Made by a program: the position numbers and the translations under genes. This document shows, piece by piece, positions 54,926-64,000 of a stretch of DNA of 64,000 bases; the stretch's first letter is position 1; each line of letters begins with the position of its first letter. The stretch spans positions 1,922,001 to 1,986,000 of the forward strand of contig JAPNXP010000007.1 of the NCBI GenBank assembly GCA_028753945.1, read 5' to 3'. The stretch comes from Hexactinellida sp. DTS-2022 (taxonomy: Eukaryota; Porifera; Hexactinellida). The notes beneath the pieces are model-generated. The model was not told the origin of the DNA, ran no database searches, and was given only the letters and a program-made list of their open reading frames with translations.

Positions 54926-55725
54926 GTCCGTAAGGATCCGTTAGGTACCCATGGCCCCGGAATATCCAACCATCTTCAAATCATTTTATCAGTGATTCTA
55001 CTTTCTGGTCCTTTAAAGGCACTGCTTCGATGTACCGTGTGACCACGTCAACCATACATAAAAAGTTTATATACGTATCATCAGCCCAAGGGAGCGTAGC
55101 CACATCCATGGGAATAGGATCCCCTGGCCCGATTCCAGCTGATTGATGTTTCTAGTGGTTGTTTAGCTGCATTGGTCGGCTTACTTCGTTGGCACACAAC
55201 ACAAGCTCTACAACGTTTCTTCGTTTCTCGTGCCATTCCTATCCAGAAATAGTTCTTCCGGAGGGCTTTAGCCTTGTAGGGTCCTTGCTTGGCCGAATTG
55301 TCCAGCATGTGTACCTTAACTATCATCTGTGATTGCATCATTTTCGGGATTACCAGTCGTGTGTTGAAGTATAATACCCCTTCTTGTAGGTTAAGCAGTG
55401 AAGCAACCCTTTTTAGCTGTCCCGTGAAGATTTCCTCCTTATGTATTATCTTTTCTACCGCGGCACGTATTACAGGGTCCTTACCCTGTTCTTCAACGAT
55501 TCTCGACTTCAGCTCTCCATTTGATATGGTAAATACCTTATCTTCAAATACGCTCTCGTCTTGCACGTCCCAGTCGTTGTTCTGCCTAGGTACTCTGCTT
55601 AAGTAATCGGATAGTGCATTTTCTCTACCAGGTCGGTAGACTATCTCGTAATTATATTCCTCGAGTTCCAGTTCCTTTTGATAACGTAACCATCTCAATG
55701 GGTCGTGGTTCGTAATAAGTTGCAC
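54926..55725 (-). pseudogene. Gypsy RNase H tail and integrase N-terminal half
   Basis: Begins with the end of RNase H (ITNHDPLRWLRYQKE, YRPGRENALSDYLSR), then a linker and the integrase zinc finger (ending CRACVVCQRSKP), and the first part of the core with Asp in DVATLPWADD and DVVTRYIEAVPLKD. The frame changes near 55085. The rest of the core is beyond the Harbinger insertion. Confidence 0.75.
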
Positions 55726-55731
55726 TGTATC

Positions 55732-56308
55732 CTACCCCCTCAAGAATGTACGCCACTTGCTGCATGCTGCGACCAGAGCCCAAGCCACAAGCTGTCCTGC
55801 AGAATAATTTCTTTGCGATTGGCTTAACGAGGACGAGAAATAGTCGATGGGCCGGAGCTGTCCAGTTTCCACCGCGCGCTGTGATAGTACTGCCGCGACC
55901 GCAGTCTCACTGGCGTAGGTCTTTACTACAAAGTTATTGTCCCAGGTTGAGAATGCTAGCATGACTGGCTCATCTAGAGTTTATCTTAAGGCAAAAGAAT
56001 ACCTTTTCTCTTCGTTGTGTCCAATCCCACCTCTCCCCTTTCTTGGTCATTTCATACAATGGTTCTGCAAGTGTCGCTAGGTTAGGTATTTAGGAGCGGT
56101 ATAAATTAAGGCTGCCTAAGAATCGTTGCAGTTCAGCAACTGTCTGTGGACAAGGAAACCTAGCGAATCTTTCAGTTGCAGTTAGTAATGGACGTCTCGC
56201 CTTTTCCGGGATCAAATGCCCCAAGAATTCGACCTCGAAATATCCAATTTGACATTTTCTGAATACTACGTACGTTTGCCCTATGTAGACATTCTAGCAC
56301 ATTTCCAA
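55732..56308 (-). pseudogene. Gypsy RT thumb and RNase H start
   Basis: Carries the RT connection stretch (EFLGHLIPEKARRPL), the thumb-like LQRFLGSLNLYRS, and the RNase H start with an Asp-to-Glu-like TYASETAVAAVLSQ and YFSSSLSQSQRNYSAG. Interrupted by stops near 55970 and 56090. Separated from the palm by the hAT-like insertion at 56309. Confidence 0.7.
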
Positions 56309-57207
56309 GCAGGGCTTTGCATGAATCATTTTGATGATTTTTTTCAAATCAAATCAATGATTTATGATTGATCATTGGGTTACATTCAATGATTTGATGA
56401 TTGATTTTTTTCGATTTCATTTTTAGAATGATTTGATTTTGATTGATTTGTCAAAATTTATTGATTTGATTTTCTTTTTAAATCAAATCATTTTTCTTCT
56501 CTGTAAAAATATTAGTACGTGTACTGTATTACTATCCCATATTTATGTTATATATTCTGTCACTCCAGGAGGTTATCGTAGTGTGAACACGATAAATACA
56601 ATAGCTTGTCTATGTACATTTATCGTTCCACTTCACACCAGTTTAAAACTACAATCACTCCGCTAAATCGAAACCCAAGTTAAACTAGATCACTTGACCA
56701 AGAACAACCCAATACTTTAGTCTTAGACTGATCCGGTTTAAGGGGTGATATATACTTGCATATTACTGTTATTATCGACTCCGCTTATTAGAGACACCTC
56801 GGAATCAGTCATTTTGACCCTTTAATTGGTACATCTGAAAAGGATTACTAATTTTATAGTCACTTGTATGTATTTTCCTAGTTCATAATAACCATAGTTA
56901 TTTGTTATTATAGCTATTATATTGATTAAGATTCTTAGATCCCCTATTATAAATATCATTGTGGATACTTAGTATTCGTAACAAAGAACATCGTCTGGAC
57001 TCGGGTGTAGAACAAAAACTAATTATATCTCTTAAATTTGGAAATGATTTGATTTTGATTTCTGATGATTTTGTCGTTATCAAAATGATTTGATGATTGA
57101 TTTTTTCAATCTCACTTATTGAATGATTTGATTTTGATTGATTTTTAACCTAACATATTTTGAATGATTTTGAATTAAAATCAAAATCAATGATTTATGT
57201 AAAGCCC
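56309..57207. mobile_element. hAT-like element inside Gypsy RT
   Basis: CAGGGCTTTGCATGAATCA on the left pairs with TGATTTATGTAAAGCCCT on the right. Both ends are followed inward by repeated AATGATTTGATT words. CTTGGAA sequence lies near both flanks, but the right flank has extra bases, so the duplication is not clean. The inside has no transposase. Confidence 0.7.
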
Positions 57208-57211
57208 TATT

Positions 57212-58103
57212 AAAATAAATTCCAAGGTTGGTGACGTGGTCTTCGAAATTCCGTGAAAATATTATGCAATCATCGACATACGATTCGACATGTTTCAGCC
57301 CTTTCAGTGTATTATCCATTAGCCGCTGGAATGTGGCTTGGGAGTTCACTAATCCAAACGGCACCATGGTAATCTCGTGTAAACACCTGGGCCTATTGAA
57401 AGCAGTTTTCTCTACGTCGGACTCCCTGAGTGTCACGCAAAAATAAGCAGAGGTAATGTCGACTACAGAGAAGTATTTATAGCCGTGTAGTCTTTCGAGG
57501 ATAGTTTGGATCTGCGGTATACTACGTATATGCGTCTTTCTTAGTGACTTCATTTAGTTTTCTGTAGTCGATTGTAAATCATTGGCGCCCATCCTTTTTG
57601 GATACGAGTACGACATTGCTCGCCCATGGAGTGTTTGAAGGTCTGCAGAGTTTTTGTGCCAATAGCTCGTCTAGTTGCATGTTAATCTCTTCTTCCCATC
57701 GGGGTGGTAACCTACGAGGTCTATTTTTGATAGGTGGTACATCATCTCCAACATAAATTGAATGTTCGCAAGTTTCTGTCTTCCCTGGGCTTTCATCAAA
57801 TGTTGACTCGTATACGCCAATGAGCTGATTTATGGCTTGTCTTTGCATCCATGGTAGATCACAGTTAATAACTTCCCTACGCTGACTTGCGGTCTTGGCC
57901 TCTTCTAGACTCGACCTTACGACTCGGGCTCTCCCTAAAGGATCGCCCAGTCGCTCTTGCGAGGATAGGCAGCTTAGTTCTCCCTTAGGCCAAACTATAC
58001 TCAAGGATGACATTGAGATTAGGTTGTTTTTGGATAGTAAACCATAAAGTAAACTAGCATTAAAAATTTCAGCTGAATCTGACTCATACTTTTGACGTTG
58101 CAC
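57212..58103 (-). pseudogene. Gypsy reverse transcriptase, fingers and palm
   Basis: 57579-58103 has the N-terminal RT part (PPRWEEEINMQLDELLAQ, NTPWASNVVLVSKKDG). 57212-57553 continues in another frame with FSVVDITSAYFCV (first catalytic Asp), MVPFGLVNSQATFQRLMD and VESYVDDCIIFS, the YVDD active site. A frame change lies near 57560. Upstream is the foldback at 57997. Confidence 0.8.
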
Positions 58104-58668
58104 CCTTTTTAGAGCTTAGGAAAGTGTGCATCATCATCAAAAGGTCAGTTTTAAAATGGACGATCATAACTTTTGGTCTAGATTTCACAGATTTGGTTCA
58201 AATTAGTTGAAACCAAGCGCAAACAAATTAATAGATATGTACCTTCGTAGAAATACGAAGATTTAACATTTCAGAAATAAACTTTCAAAGTTACAGCCCT
58301 TTGAAGTCAAACTTCGACCCCCAAACTACGAAAAAGTGACGTTTGTCAGTTGAAATCCGACTTCAAAGTGCTATAACTCTGAAAGTTTAGAGCCAAAATA
58401 TTAAATATTCGTGTTTCTATAAAGGTACATATGTATTCATTCATTCACACTTGGTTTCAAACAGGTTGAACCAAATTTGTGAAATCTAGACCAAAAGTTA
58501 TGATCGTCCATTTTAAAACTGACCTTTTGATGATGATGCACACATTCCTAAGCTCTAAAAAGGGTGCAACGTCAAAAGTATGAGTCAGATTCAGCTGAAA
58601 TTTTTAATGCTAGTTTACTTTATGGGTTACTATCCAAAAACAACCTAATTCTCAATGTCATCCTTGAG
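57997..58668. mobile_element. Foldback element inserted in Gypsy pol
   Basis: CTATACTCAAGGATGACATT at the left is repeated inverted at the right end, and the arms (about 240 bp) match closely through CATACTTTTGACGTTGCACC and TTTTAAAATGGACGATCATA. A region of about 190 bp separates them and contains the old-repeat words of 1-210 (CAAAGTTACAGCCC, CGTTTGTC). The flanks GGCCAAA and TGTGGCC are also complementary. Confidence 0.7.
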
Positions 58669-58992
58669 TATAGTGTGGCCCTAACTCTATTACACCAGAC
58701 TTCCAGTCGAATACAACAAGGCCGAATTTTTGCATAAACTGTCGTCCCAACAGGAGTGTTTGTTCGTATGTCCTAAGCACTTGGATACGTTCCACCGGGC
58801 TCTTGTCTCCTGATACATTGATTTGGGCTTCCACGTACCCAATTACACTGACCGGAGTGTTGCATACTCCGTAAACTTGGCCACCTGTAGCCAATAGTGC
58901 AACCCCAATCTGTTCATACTCTTCATGTCCATTTCGCTGATCCTCGCACCATGTCCAAGAGTGCGCGGGTAGTGACCCCGGCTATTTCTATT
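58669..58992 (-). pseudogene. Gypsy aspartic protease, decayed
   Basis: A retropepsin-like stretch: ALLD at the usual active-site position, where a one-base loss has destroyed the DTG motif, followed after the frame change by VYGVCNTPVSVIGYV, the dimer flap region, and TYEQTLLLGRQFMQKFGL. The family needs an intact Asp-Thr-Gly, so this copy is inactive. Confidence 0.65.
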
Positions 58993-59092
58993 GCGATTGT
59001 CGCTGCCTCTTCGCTCCACTGTCCATTTCCGTATACCATATATTCTCCGCGGATAACCAGACGAGCCCTTTTGGTAACTACTCCCCCTACAT

Positions 59093-59868
59093 CAGAGACG
59101 GATTAAGGTATGTTGGGCCCCGGGCGGACATCAACCACTGGCCTTTAGGAGTTTCTTTGAGGACACCCAGGAATATAAACCTACAGGATCCTTACAAATG
59201 CTTCTACAATCTTCACTACCTTTTGCATCCCAACGATTTCGTATGTCTTCTGATATATCGTCCCACAACCCAATGTTATTCACAAGTTTGTTTTCTTTCT
59301 GAGTTAAAAGCGTGTGCTCTTCTACAACCTCTGGAACTTGATACTCTGACTCGATAAAACTGGAGTCCCATACTGCAAGAAATTAGTTTTAATTAGACAC
59401 AAATTAATCGCCAAGAGGTACAAAGGAAGATGTTGAAGTAGAAAGCTTCGGCTGTAGATTCTTGGGATTGTGATTGTAAGTTAGAGAATGTGTCTAGTTT
59501 AGGAAGTTTAGACGTTTCTTGTTTAGTTGCTCTTCGCGAAGGTGACTTTCTTTTCTTTTAGTTGGCCCGACTTGTGAATAGGATGCATTACTGTGAAGTG
59601 GAGAATATATTTAGACTCGAAAAATTCAATGTAAAGGTGGATCAGGACTAGGTTTGTTACTTTAAGGTGTGCTGTCTATTAATTGTACCATTGTTATTGC
59701 TTCACTGTTCAAACTCAATTAAACTATCATTATCATGTTATTGCTTCACTACTCAAACATTATAATGTAACACATTTCTCAATACAAATATTACAGCTTT
59801 GTATTGGGCCCCTTTAGGCTCGGGCCCCGGGCGACCGCCCCATCCGCCCCCCCCTTAATCCACCACTG
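59093..59868. mobile_element. hAT element, 776 bp, inside Gypsy
   Basis: CAGAGACGGATTAAGG on the left and CCTTAATCCACCACTG on the right are inverted, flanked by the perfect 8-bp duplication CCCTACAT (59085-59092 and 59869-59876). Non-autonomous. Inner terminal regions have GGGCCCCGGGCG in both arms. Confidence 0.92.
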
Positions 59869-59876
59869 CCCTACAT

Positions 59877-60219
59877 TGGTTCGTACTGTGTCCCCGCCTA
59901 TGGCATTTTTCGCACTTTCTGTCTGGACAGGTTCTCCATCCATGGTTTATTTTTCCGAAGGTGAAGCATTTGAAATCTGTCTTAGCTTCCCGACAGAAGC
60001 TCCCTTTTACCAGGGAGTTCTCTGTGCTCCAAACTTTACATACTTCAGGTTCATATGTCATATCGCTTCCTTCGGATTCCACCTATAGGGGCTCGCTGGG
60101 CGTATTCTCCGTCTTTCTGATAATCTCTCCACTTGCCGCCGGTCGGGCCCCGTGATCTAATGTCAATCCTTTTCGTCGTAAAGTAGACTGTACTAGTGTT
60201 ACAAATTCCCTCGCCTCTT
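59877..60219 (-). pseudogene. Gypsy nucleocapsid zinc-knuckle region
   Basis: The minus strand has two knuckles, a decayed CFTFGKINHGWRTC and an intact CEKCHRRGHSTNQC (CCHC), in a basic context. Upstream is a frame-shifted basic linker (SRGPTGGKWRD). It binds genomic RNA in intact relatives. Confidence 0.7.
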
Positions 60220-60669
60220 TCAGTACATTCTTCCCTCCCTTTGACCCATGATCGCAAGTTGAACTTGTTCTGGGAGTTCTCCTACTAGAGCTGTACATGC
60301 CGCCAGGTTAGGTTGCCCGGATCGTTTTGCTTGCCTTCTGAGCTGGTCAAAAAAGACTCCTATTCTGGAACCTCTAACCCATTGCATTTTACGGAATTGT
60401 AACATCGCTTCGAACTGGTCAATCGGTGGATCCAGGCTTGTATTTAGTATGGCAAAGGCGGCTTCAAGATTTTCTTCTTTAATAGCTTCTAGGACTGTAG
60501 ACTGCTCGTAATCATTGCGGCAGATGAACGAGGGGAGCATTTGTATTACGGCCTTCGCTGTAGATGTTGCTACCAGTGAGCTTGTCGCTGCCATAAACAA
60601 TGGTTGCCAATCATCTATCCGCTGCCCTTCCTTTAGTGGTGGGATAGAGATGTTGAGCTTCGGGGCCAT
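60220..60669 (-). pseudogene. Gypsy gag, N-terminal part
   Basis: Starts at ATG 28 bp inside the 5' LTR (MAPKLNISIPPLKEGQRIDD) and stays open for 149 codons, with FEAMLQFRKMQWVRGSRIG and FFDQLRRQAKRSG, typical of Ty3/Gypsy gag capsid regions. The frame is lost near 60220, though related sequence continues towards the zinc knuckle. Confidence 0.75.
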
Positions 60670-60696
60670 CGGTTTGGATAAACTAAATTGTTGTTA

Positions 60697-60850
60697 TGTG
60701 ACGGAAAGGTTCCTAAGTAGATTTAATAGATAATCTATAGAGAAAACATTTTAAGTTATGGTATACAGTATACAGTACTTAAGCTATAGGATGAACTAAA
60801 GCTTACTCTATGTAAAGCGTTAAGGGGTTGGTTATAACAAATCTGTCACA
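60697..60850 (-). repeat. 5' LTR of the Gypsy element
   Basis: 154 bp, with TGTGACGG and TCTGTCACA ends; matches 49987-50217 without its MITE. No clear tRNA primer-binding site next to it (TAACAACAATTTAG). Confidence 0.85.
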
Positions 60851-60964
60851 CACACATATTGCCAATCTTTTTGGATTTTTGAGCGAAATTGCTACGATTA
60901 GAAATCACACAAAAGCTTTAACAAAATCAGGCGAAGACTTTGTCTGATAGTCGCTCTGCATCAG

Positions 60965-61464
60965 CAGAGTTGGGGCCGATTACGATTACAATCGTAATAG
61001 AATGTAATCGATTACACATTTCGCTGTAATCGTAATCAGATGATTATATTAGAGTGTAATCATATTGTAATCGTAATCATGCTATTTTATAGCGTATTTA
61101 TCTTTGAAATTAAGGATATATTATCAATTCGGTGGATTACACCTGTGAAAGTGCTTTTATTCAATAACAGTCACATTCATTGGAATTCCATCATAATATA
61201 AACAGTAACAGTAATTTCATTGAAATTGACACTTTTTCCATATTGTTTGTACTTTTAGATTCGAATTTATCAGACTTAGCGAGATTGCATTTAGTATATA
61301 TTTTGGGTTGATTTCATAATCGTAATCGTATACAAGTTTATAGTAATTGTAATCTTAATAGTAATCGCTTAAAAATTATAGATCGAAATCGTAATAGTAA
61401 TAATAATCGTTAAAAAATATAGATCGTAATCGTAATCATCTTAAAGTAATCGGGCCCAACCCTG
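60965..61464. mobile_element. hAT MITE with GATTACGATTAC core
   Basis: CAGAGTTGGGGCCGATTAC on the left and GTAATCGGGCCCAACCCTG on the right are inverted. The flanks TGCATCAG and TGCATCAC match at seven of eight bases. The inside is made of GTAATCGTAATC-type words. Confidence 0.85.
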
Positions 61465-61830
61465 TGCATCACTCACCCCTTAAAATCTTAAATACTGTCG
61501 GTGTTGATTCTGCAATTTATATTTTAAAATAAATGACAGTTACTAACTAATAATTTTCGAAAAGGTGTTGTCATATGTGTTGCATATTCTGATATACAAT
61601 TTATACTAATCGAGTCAAATTTGTAGAAGCTATTAAGGTATAGGTTACCGTGTGTTGTCATAATCCCCATATTTCGCTAAGAAAATGAACATGCGCTTGC
61701 CGCTATGCCAAACTACACATATACGTATTCCAAATTTCAGCTCTCTAGGTCATATGATCTTCCAAACTATATAATATCTAAGTAATAACTAACTAACATA
61801 ATAGAAAATAGCAGTAGTTCGGCTACTTCA

Positions 61831-62208
61831 TTACAATTCACCTCCTCCCTTCAAACCAAAGCCCCTAGTATTGTTCGTCCCGCTTAGTGAATTACACATA
61901 ACTGTCTGTACACCAAAAGGACGCGTCAACCTCACTGGATCGGTAGGAGTTGCCGAGGTAATATCATTTGTTCTCTCTTGATCTGTACCTGATTTAGATA
62001 TATTGTCATCCAATAATTCATTTCCACCTGAATGTTCCTCGTTTTCCTTAGCAAGTGGGTATGTATCCCAATCCGAATAATTCCCAACTTGTTGAGGTAC
62101 ATACTTGCATTTATTCAGATGCACTACTTTACTGATTCCACTTTCATTAGTCCCCGTTTCAAATTTGGAAGAGCCAATGGAAAGCAATGCATAGAACGGG
62201 AAGGACAG
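61831..62208 (-). CDS. Possible last exon of an unknown gene
   Basis: A minus-strand frame of 125 codons with protein-like, non-repetitive composition begins at a good acceptor (TTTGTCATTGCAG|CTG, phase 0) and ends with TAA. It opens with a short hydrophobic run (LSFPFYALLSIG), then polar, Ser/Thr/Asn-rich sequence with DWDTYPLAKENEE and VRLTRPFGVQTVM. I do not recognise a domain. It could be the cytoplasmic tail of a membrane protein or a chance ORF. No other exon of the gene is visible in the window. Confidence 0.35.
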   Translation of the reverse strand: MSFPFYALLSIGSSKFETGTNESGISKVVHLNKCKYVPQQVGNYSDWDTYPLAKENEEHSGGNELLDDNISKSGTDQERTNDITSATPTDPVRLTRPFGVQTVMCNSLSGTNNTRGFGLKGGGEL

Positions 62209-62289
62209 CTGCAATGACAAATGATGCAGGCTGGTTATAGCAACGATGGTATATTACATAATATTTGCATTTACCATGATATTTAATGG

Positions 62290-63527
62290 GAAATCGAAGA
62301 TATCCAAGATGGCATACATATTGATCCTATCAACAGTGGACAACCAGTTTGTCAATCAGTTATCTAAGAATACTTTAATTGGCATTTGTAACACAACGGC
62401 TATTGATATTACTTAGCGAGTAAATATGCATAGAATACCCTAATTATATGTTATTTCTGATTTTGTAATATCATGAGTAATTGTTCACAGAAGTCAGGAG
62501 CAGAAAAGAGTAAATAACATAGTATGAAGGTTAAACATTCAAAAAAGGTGAGCGAACCCTATTTGATGCTGGGTTGAATAGAAAAATAGAATCAATGGAT
62601 GAATTGACTTAGTCACAAACTAGCAGTGTCACATAACTTACTACTTTTCCAACATAGCATTATCAACTGATAACAATGCAGAACTCATTTTAGAGGGTCG
62701 GTATATGCATAATCATACTAATGGAGTTGAACGAGGGGTCACTCAATTGGTAGGCACACAATTTAGAATGGAATGTTGGCACATTCCTAACACATTTCTG
62801 ATGCATTCCAGCGTTGCTAGGAAAAATTCTTCAAAATATAGTAATGTGATATATCAAAGTCTGGAAATTCACGCCGAGTACAAATATGGTGTTAATAAGT
62901 TGATTAGATTTAAGAATCCGTACCCTGAAGACCGCCGAAGGGCTATAACTTTTGAAATTTCCACTTTTATCAAAAGTTTTTTGTTGAGTTGTTTAAAATT
63001 TTTGTCAGACTATCATATGTCTGAATATTGAAACGTTGTAAATACAATAAATAGTTATTTTAACGTGGGCAACACCTTTGGAGTTATAAAACCGCGTTTT
63101 AATATTAAAAGCTGCTATACTAAAACAGTCATAAGTCTGGAAATAATGATCGGATCGATGAAAACTCAAGTCCCCACGATAGATACCATCCTTCCGCAGT
63201 GTCTGTAAAATATTGTAAAATTTGAACATTTCCAACTTTGGTCGATTCAAATGCGGAACCAGCGTCAAAGAATGATAAAAAATCGGTATTTTCCCTTTGA
63301 GGGGTAATATACTGGAGGTTCGAACATATTGACATTAAATATTATGTGTCTATTTGTAAGCCAGAGAAACAGACAAAACTGCAATAATATTAATTAATTG
63401 GCGAAGCTAAGTGTGGTAAATCATAGACTCCTTCCTAATAAGGACTGGATCGTCGCGATCTCGGGGTTTAAACTTGAGTCTAGAGGCTCCAATTTTAAAA
63501 TTGAAAAAAGCAATAGGTTTCCGGTTT
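62290..63527. other. No gene recognised
   Basis: AT-rich. Open frames at 62705-63031 (+) and 63005-63335 (-) look accidental and show no family signature. No repeat ends seen. Confidence 0.4.
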
Positions 63528-64000
63528 CCAAATGTGATTTTTGGCATATAGGGGTAACTTTTGGCACCCGACAACAAGTTGAGGTTTCAACTCAAAATTT
63601 CTCACTCCTCGACAAGTTAAAACGTCATTGTCACATTTCGAGAACTGAAAATTCACTTAATTGCACATCTCTAAGAGGTAAAAATCTCAAAATTTAATAG
63701 AACATGGACATTAATGATGCGGACACGTTGGTCACACCAGATTGCTAATATACTAACTAATTATCGCATGATGACGTAATCACTAAATTTCACATTGTTA
63801 AATTTGACTATTTAGGCCTATTTACGCTTTATAATCAATATTAGGAGTATATAAACCATACACCAACCGCGAAGCGGTTGGTGTGTTGTTAGGTTCTGCC
63901 GCGAAGCGAACTAGCAAAGCGAAACGCTAGTATCTATATAAATTGATGCTACAGTATGTCTTATATAGACTAGGGCGCCTCGCTTGCTAGGTCGCTTCGC
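63528..64000 (+). repeat. Hairpin-bearing repeat family, copy 3
   Basis: Follows 29733-30125 with about 10-15 percent visible differences and a small deletion, then the hairpin CCAACCGCGAAGCGGTTGG, then further GCGAAGCG and GCTTCGC words and CGCTAG to the end of the window. Continues past the window edge. Non-coding. Confidence 0.7.

Larger units (their letters stand above)
49987..60850 (-). mobile_element. Ty3/Gypsy LTR retrotransposon, decayed and nested
   Basis: Terminal direct repeats start TGTGACGGAAAGG and end TCTGTCACA (49987-50217 and 60697-60850), with CACA on both outer sides as a probable target duplication. Coding order on the minus strand is gag, zinc knuckle, protease, reverse transcriptase, RNase H, integrase, as in Ty3/Gypsy. 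GAGGAGGG lies next to the 3' LTR and is a fair polypurine tract. No env-like ORF is seen. It is split by a Harbinger element (51158-54922), hAT and foldback insertions, and is frameshifted throughout. Confidence 0.85.

Overview
The window reads as nuclear DNA of an AT-rich invertebrate metazoan. It has spliced genes with GT-AG introns, THAP, P, PIF/Harbinger, MULE, Ginger, hAT, pogo and Ty3/Gypsy transposable elements, and no bacterial-style operons. I cannot name the species. Most single-frame ORFs are short and accidental; the real content is one host gene, some spliced or broken transposase genes, and a dense nest of mobile elements whose borders can often be placed to the base from terminal inverted repeats (TIRs) and target-site duplications (TSDs).

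Host gene. A complete kynurenine formamidase (AFMID) gene lies on the + strand in three exons (5159-5444, 30234-30404, 43637-44079). Both introns are phase 1 with GT-AG borders, and the exons give 299 aa with HGGYW, GHSAG, Asp and His active-site motifs in order. The introns are about 24.8 kb and 13.2 kb, and nearly everything between 5.4 and 43.6 kb is transposon inserted into them.

Intron 1 (5.4-30.2 kb) holds several hAT elements, an element with a 20-bp satellite derived from its own termini, and a TTAA-flanked repeat. It also holds a 6-kb Ginger element (14259-20265, TSD TATA) containing two transposase genes as a near-perfect 4-kb palindrome, pogo-like MITEs, a foldback element, and a MULE (about 22.47-25.64 kb) whose terminal repeats each encode an MDM2-like RING finger.

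Intron 2 (30.4-43.6 kb) holds a P element (32279-34999) and a hAT element (35088-37123, TSD AGTTCAAA), both inside an older foldback element, then a decayed transposase of unassigned family and further hAT elements.

Downstream of AFMID lie pogo and hAT MITEs, a spliced truncated integrase gene (45.2-45.7 kb, minus), and a second P-like element (46779-49932) carrying a spliced THAP-domain ORF and a TTAA repeat. Next comes a decayed Ty3/Gypsy retrotransposon on the minus strand (49987-60850), split by a Harbinger element (51158-54922) that carries both a transposase and a Myb/SANT-like gene, and by several MITEs. The last 3 kb have a hAT MITE, a possible terminal exon of an unknown gene (minus, 61831-62208) and a copy of a hairpin-bearing repeat also seen at 13.8 and 29.7 kb.
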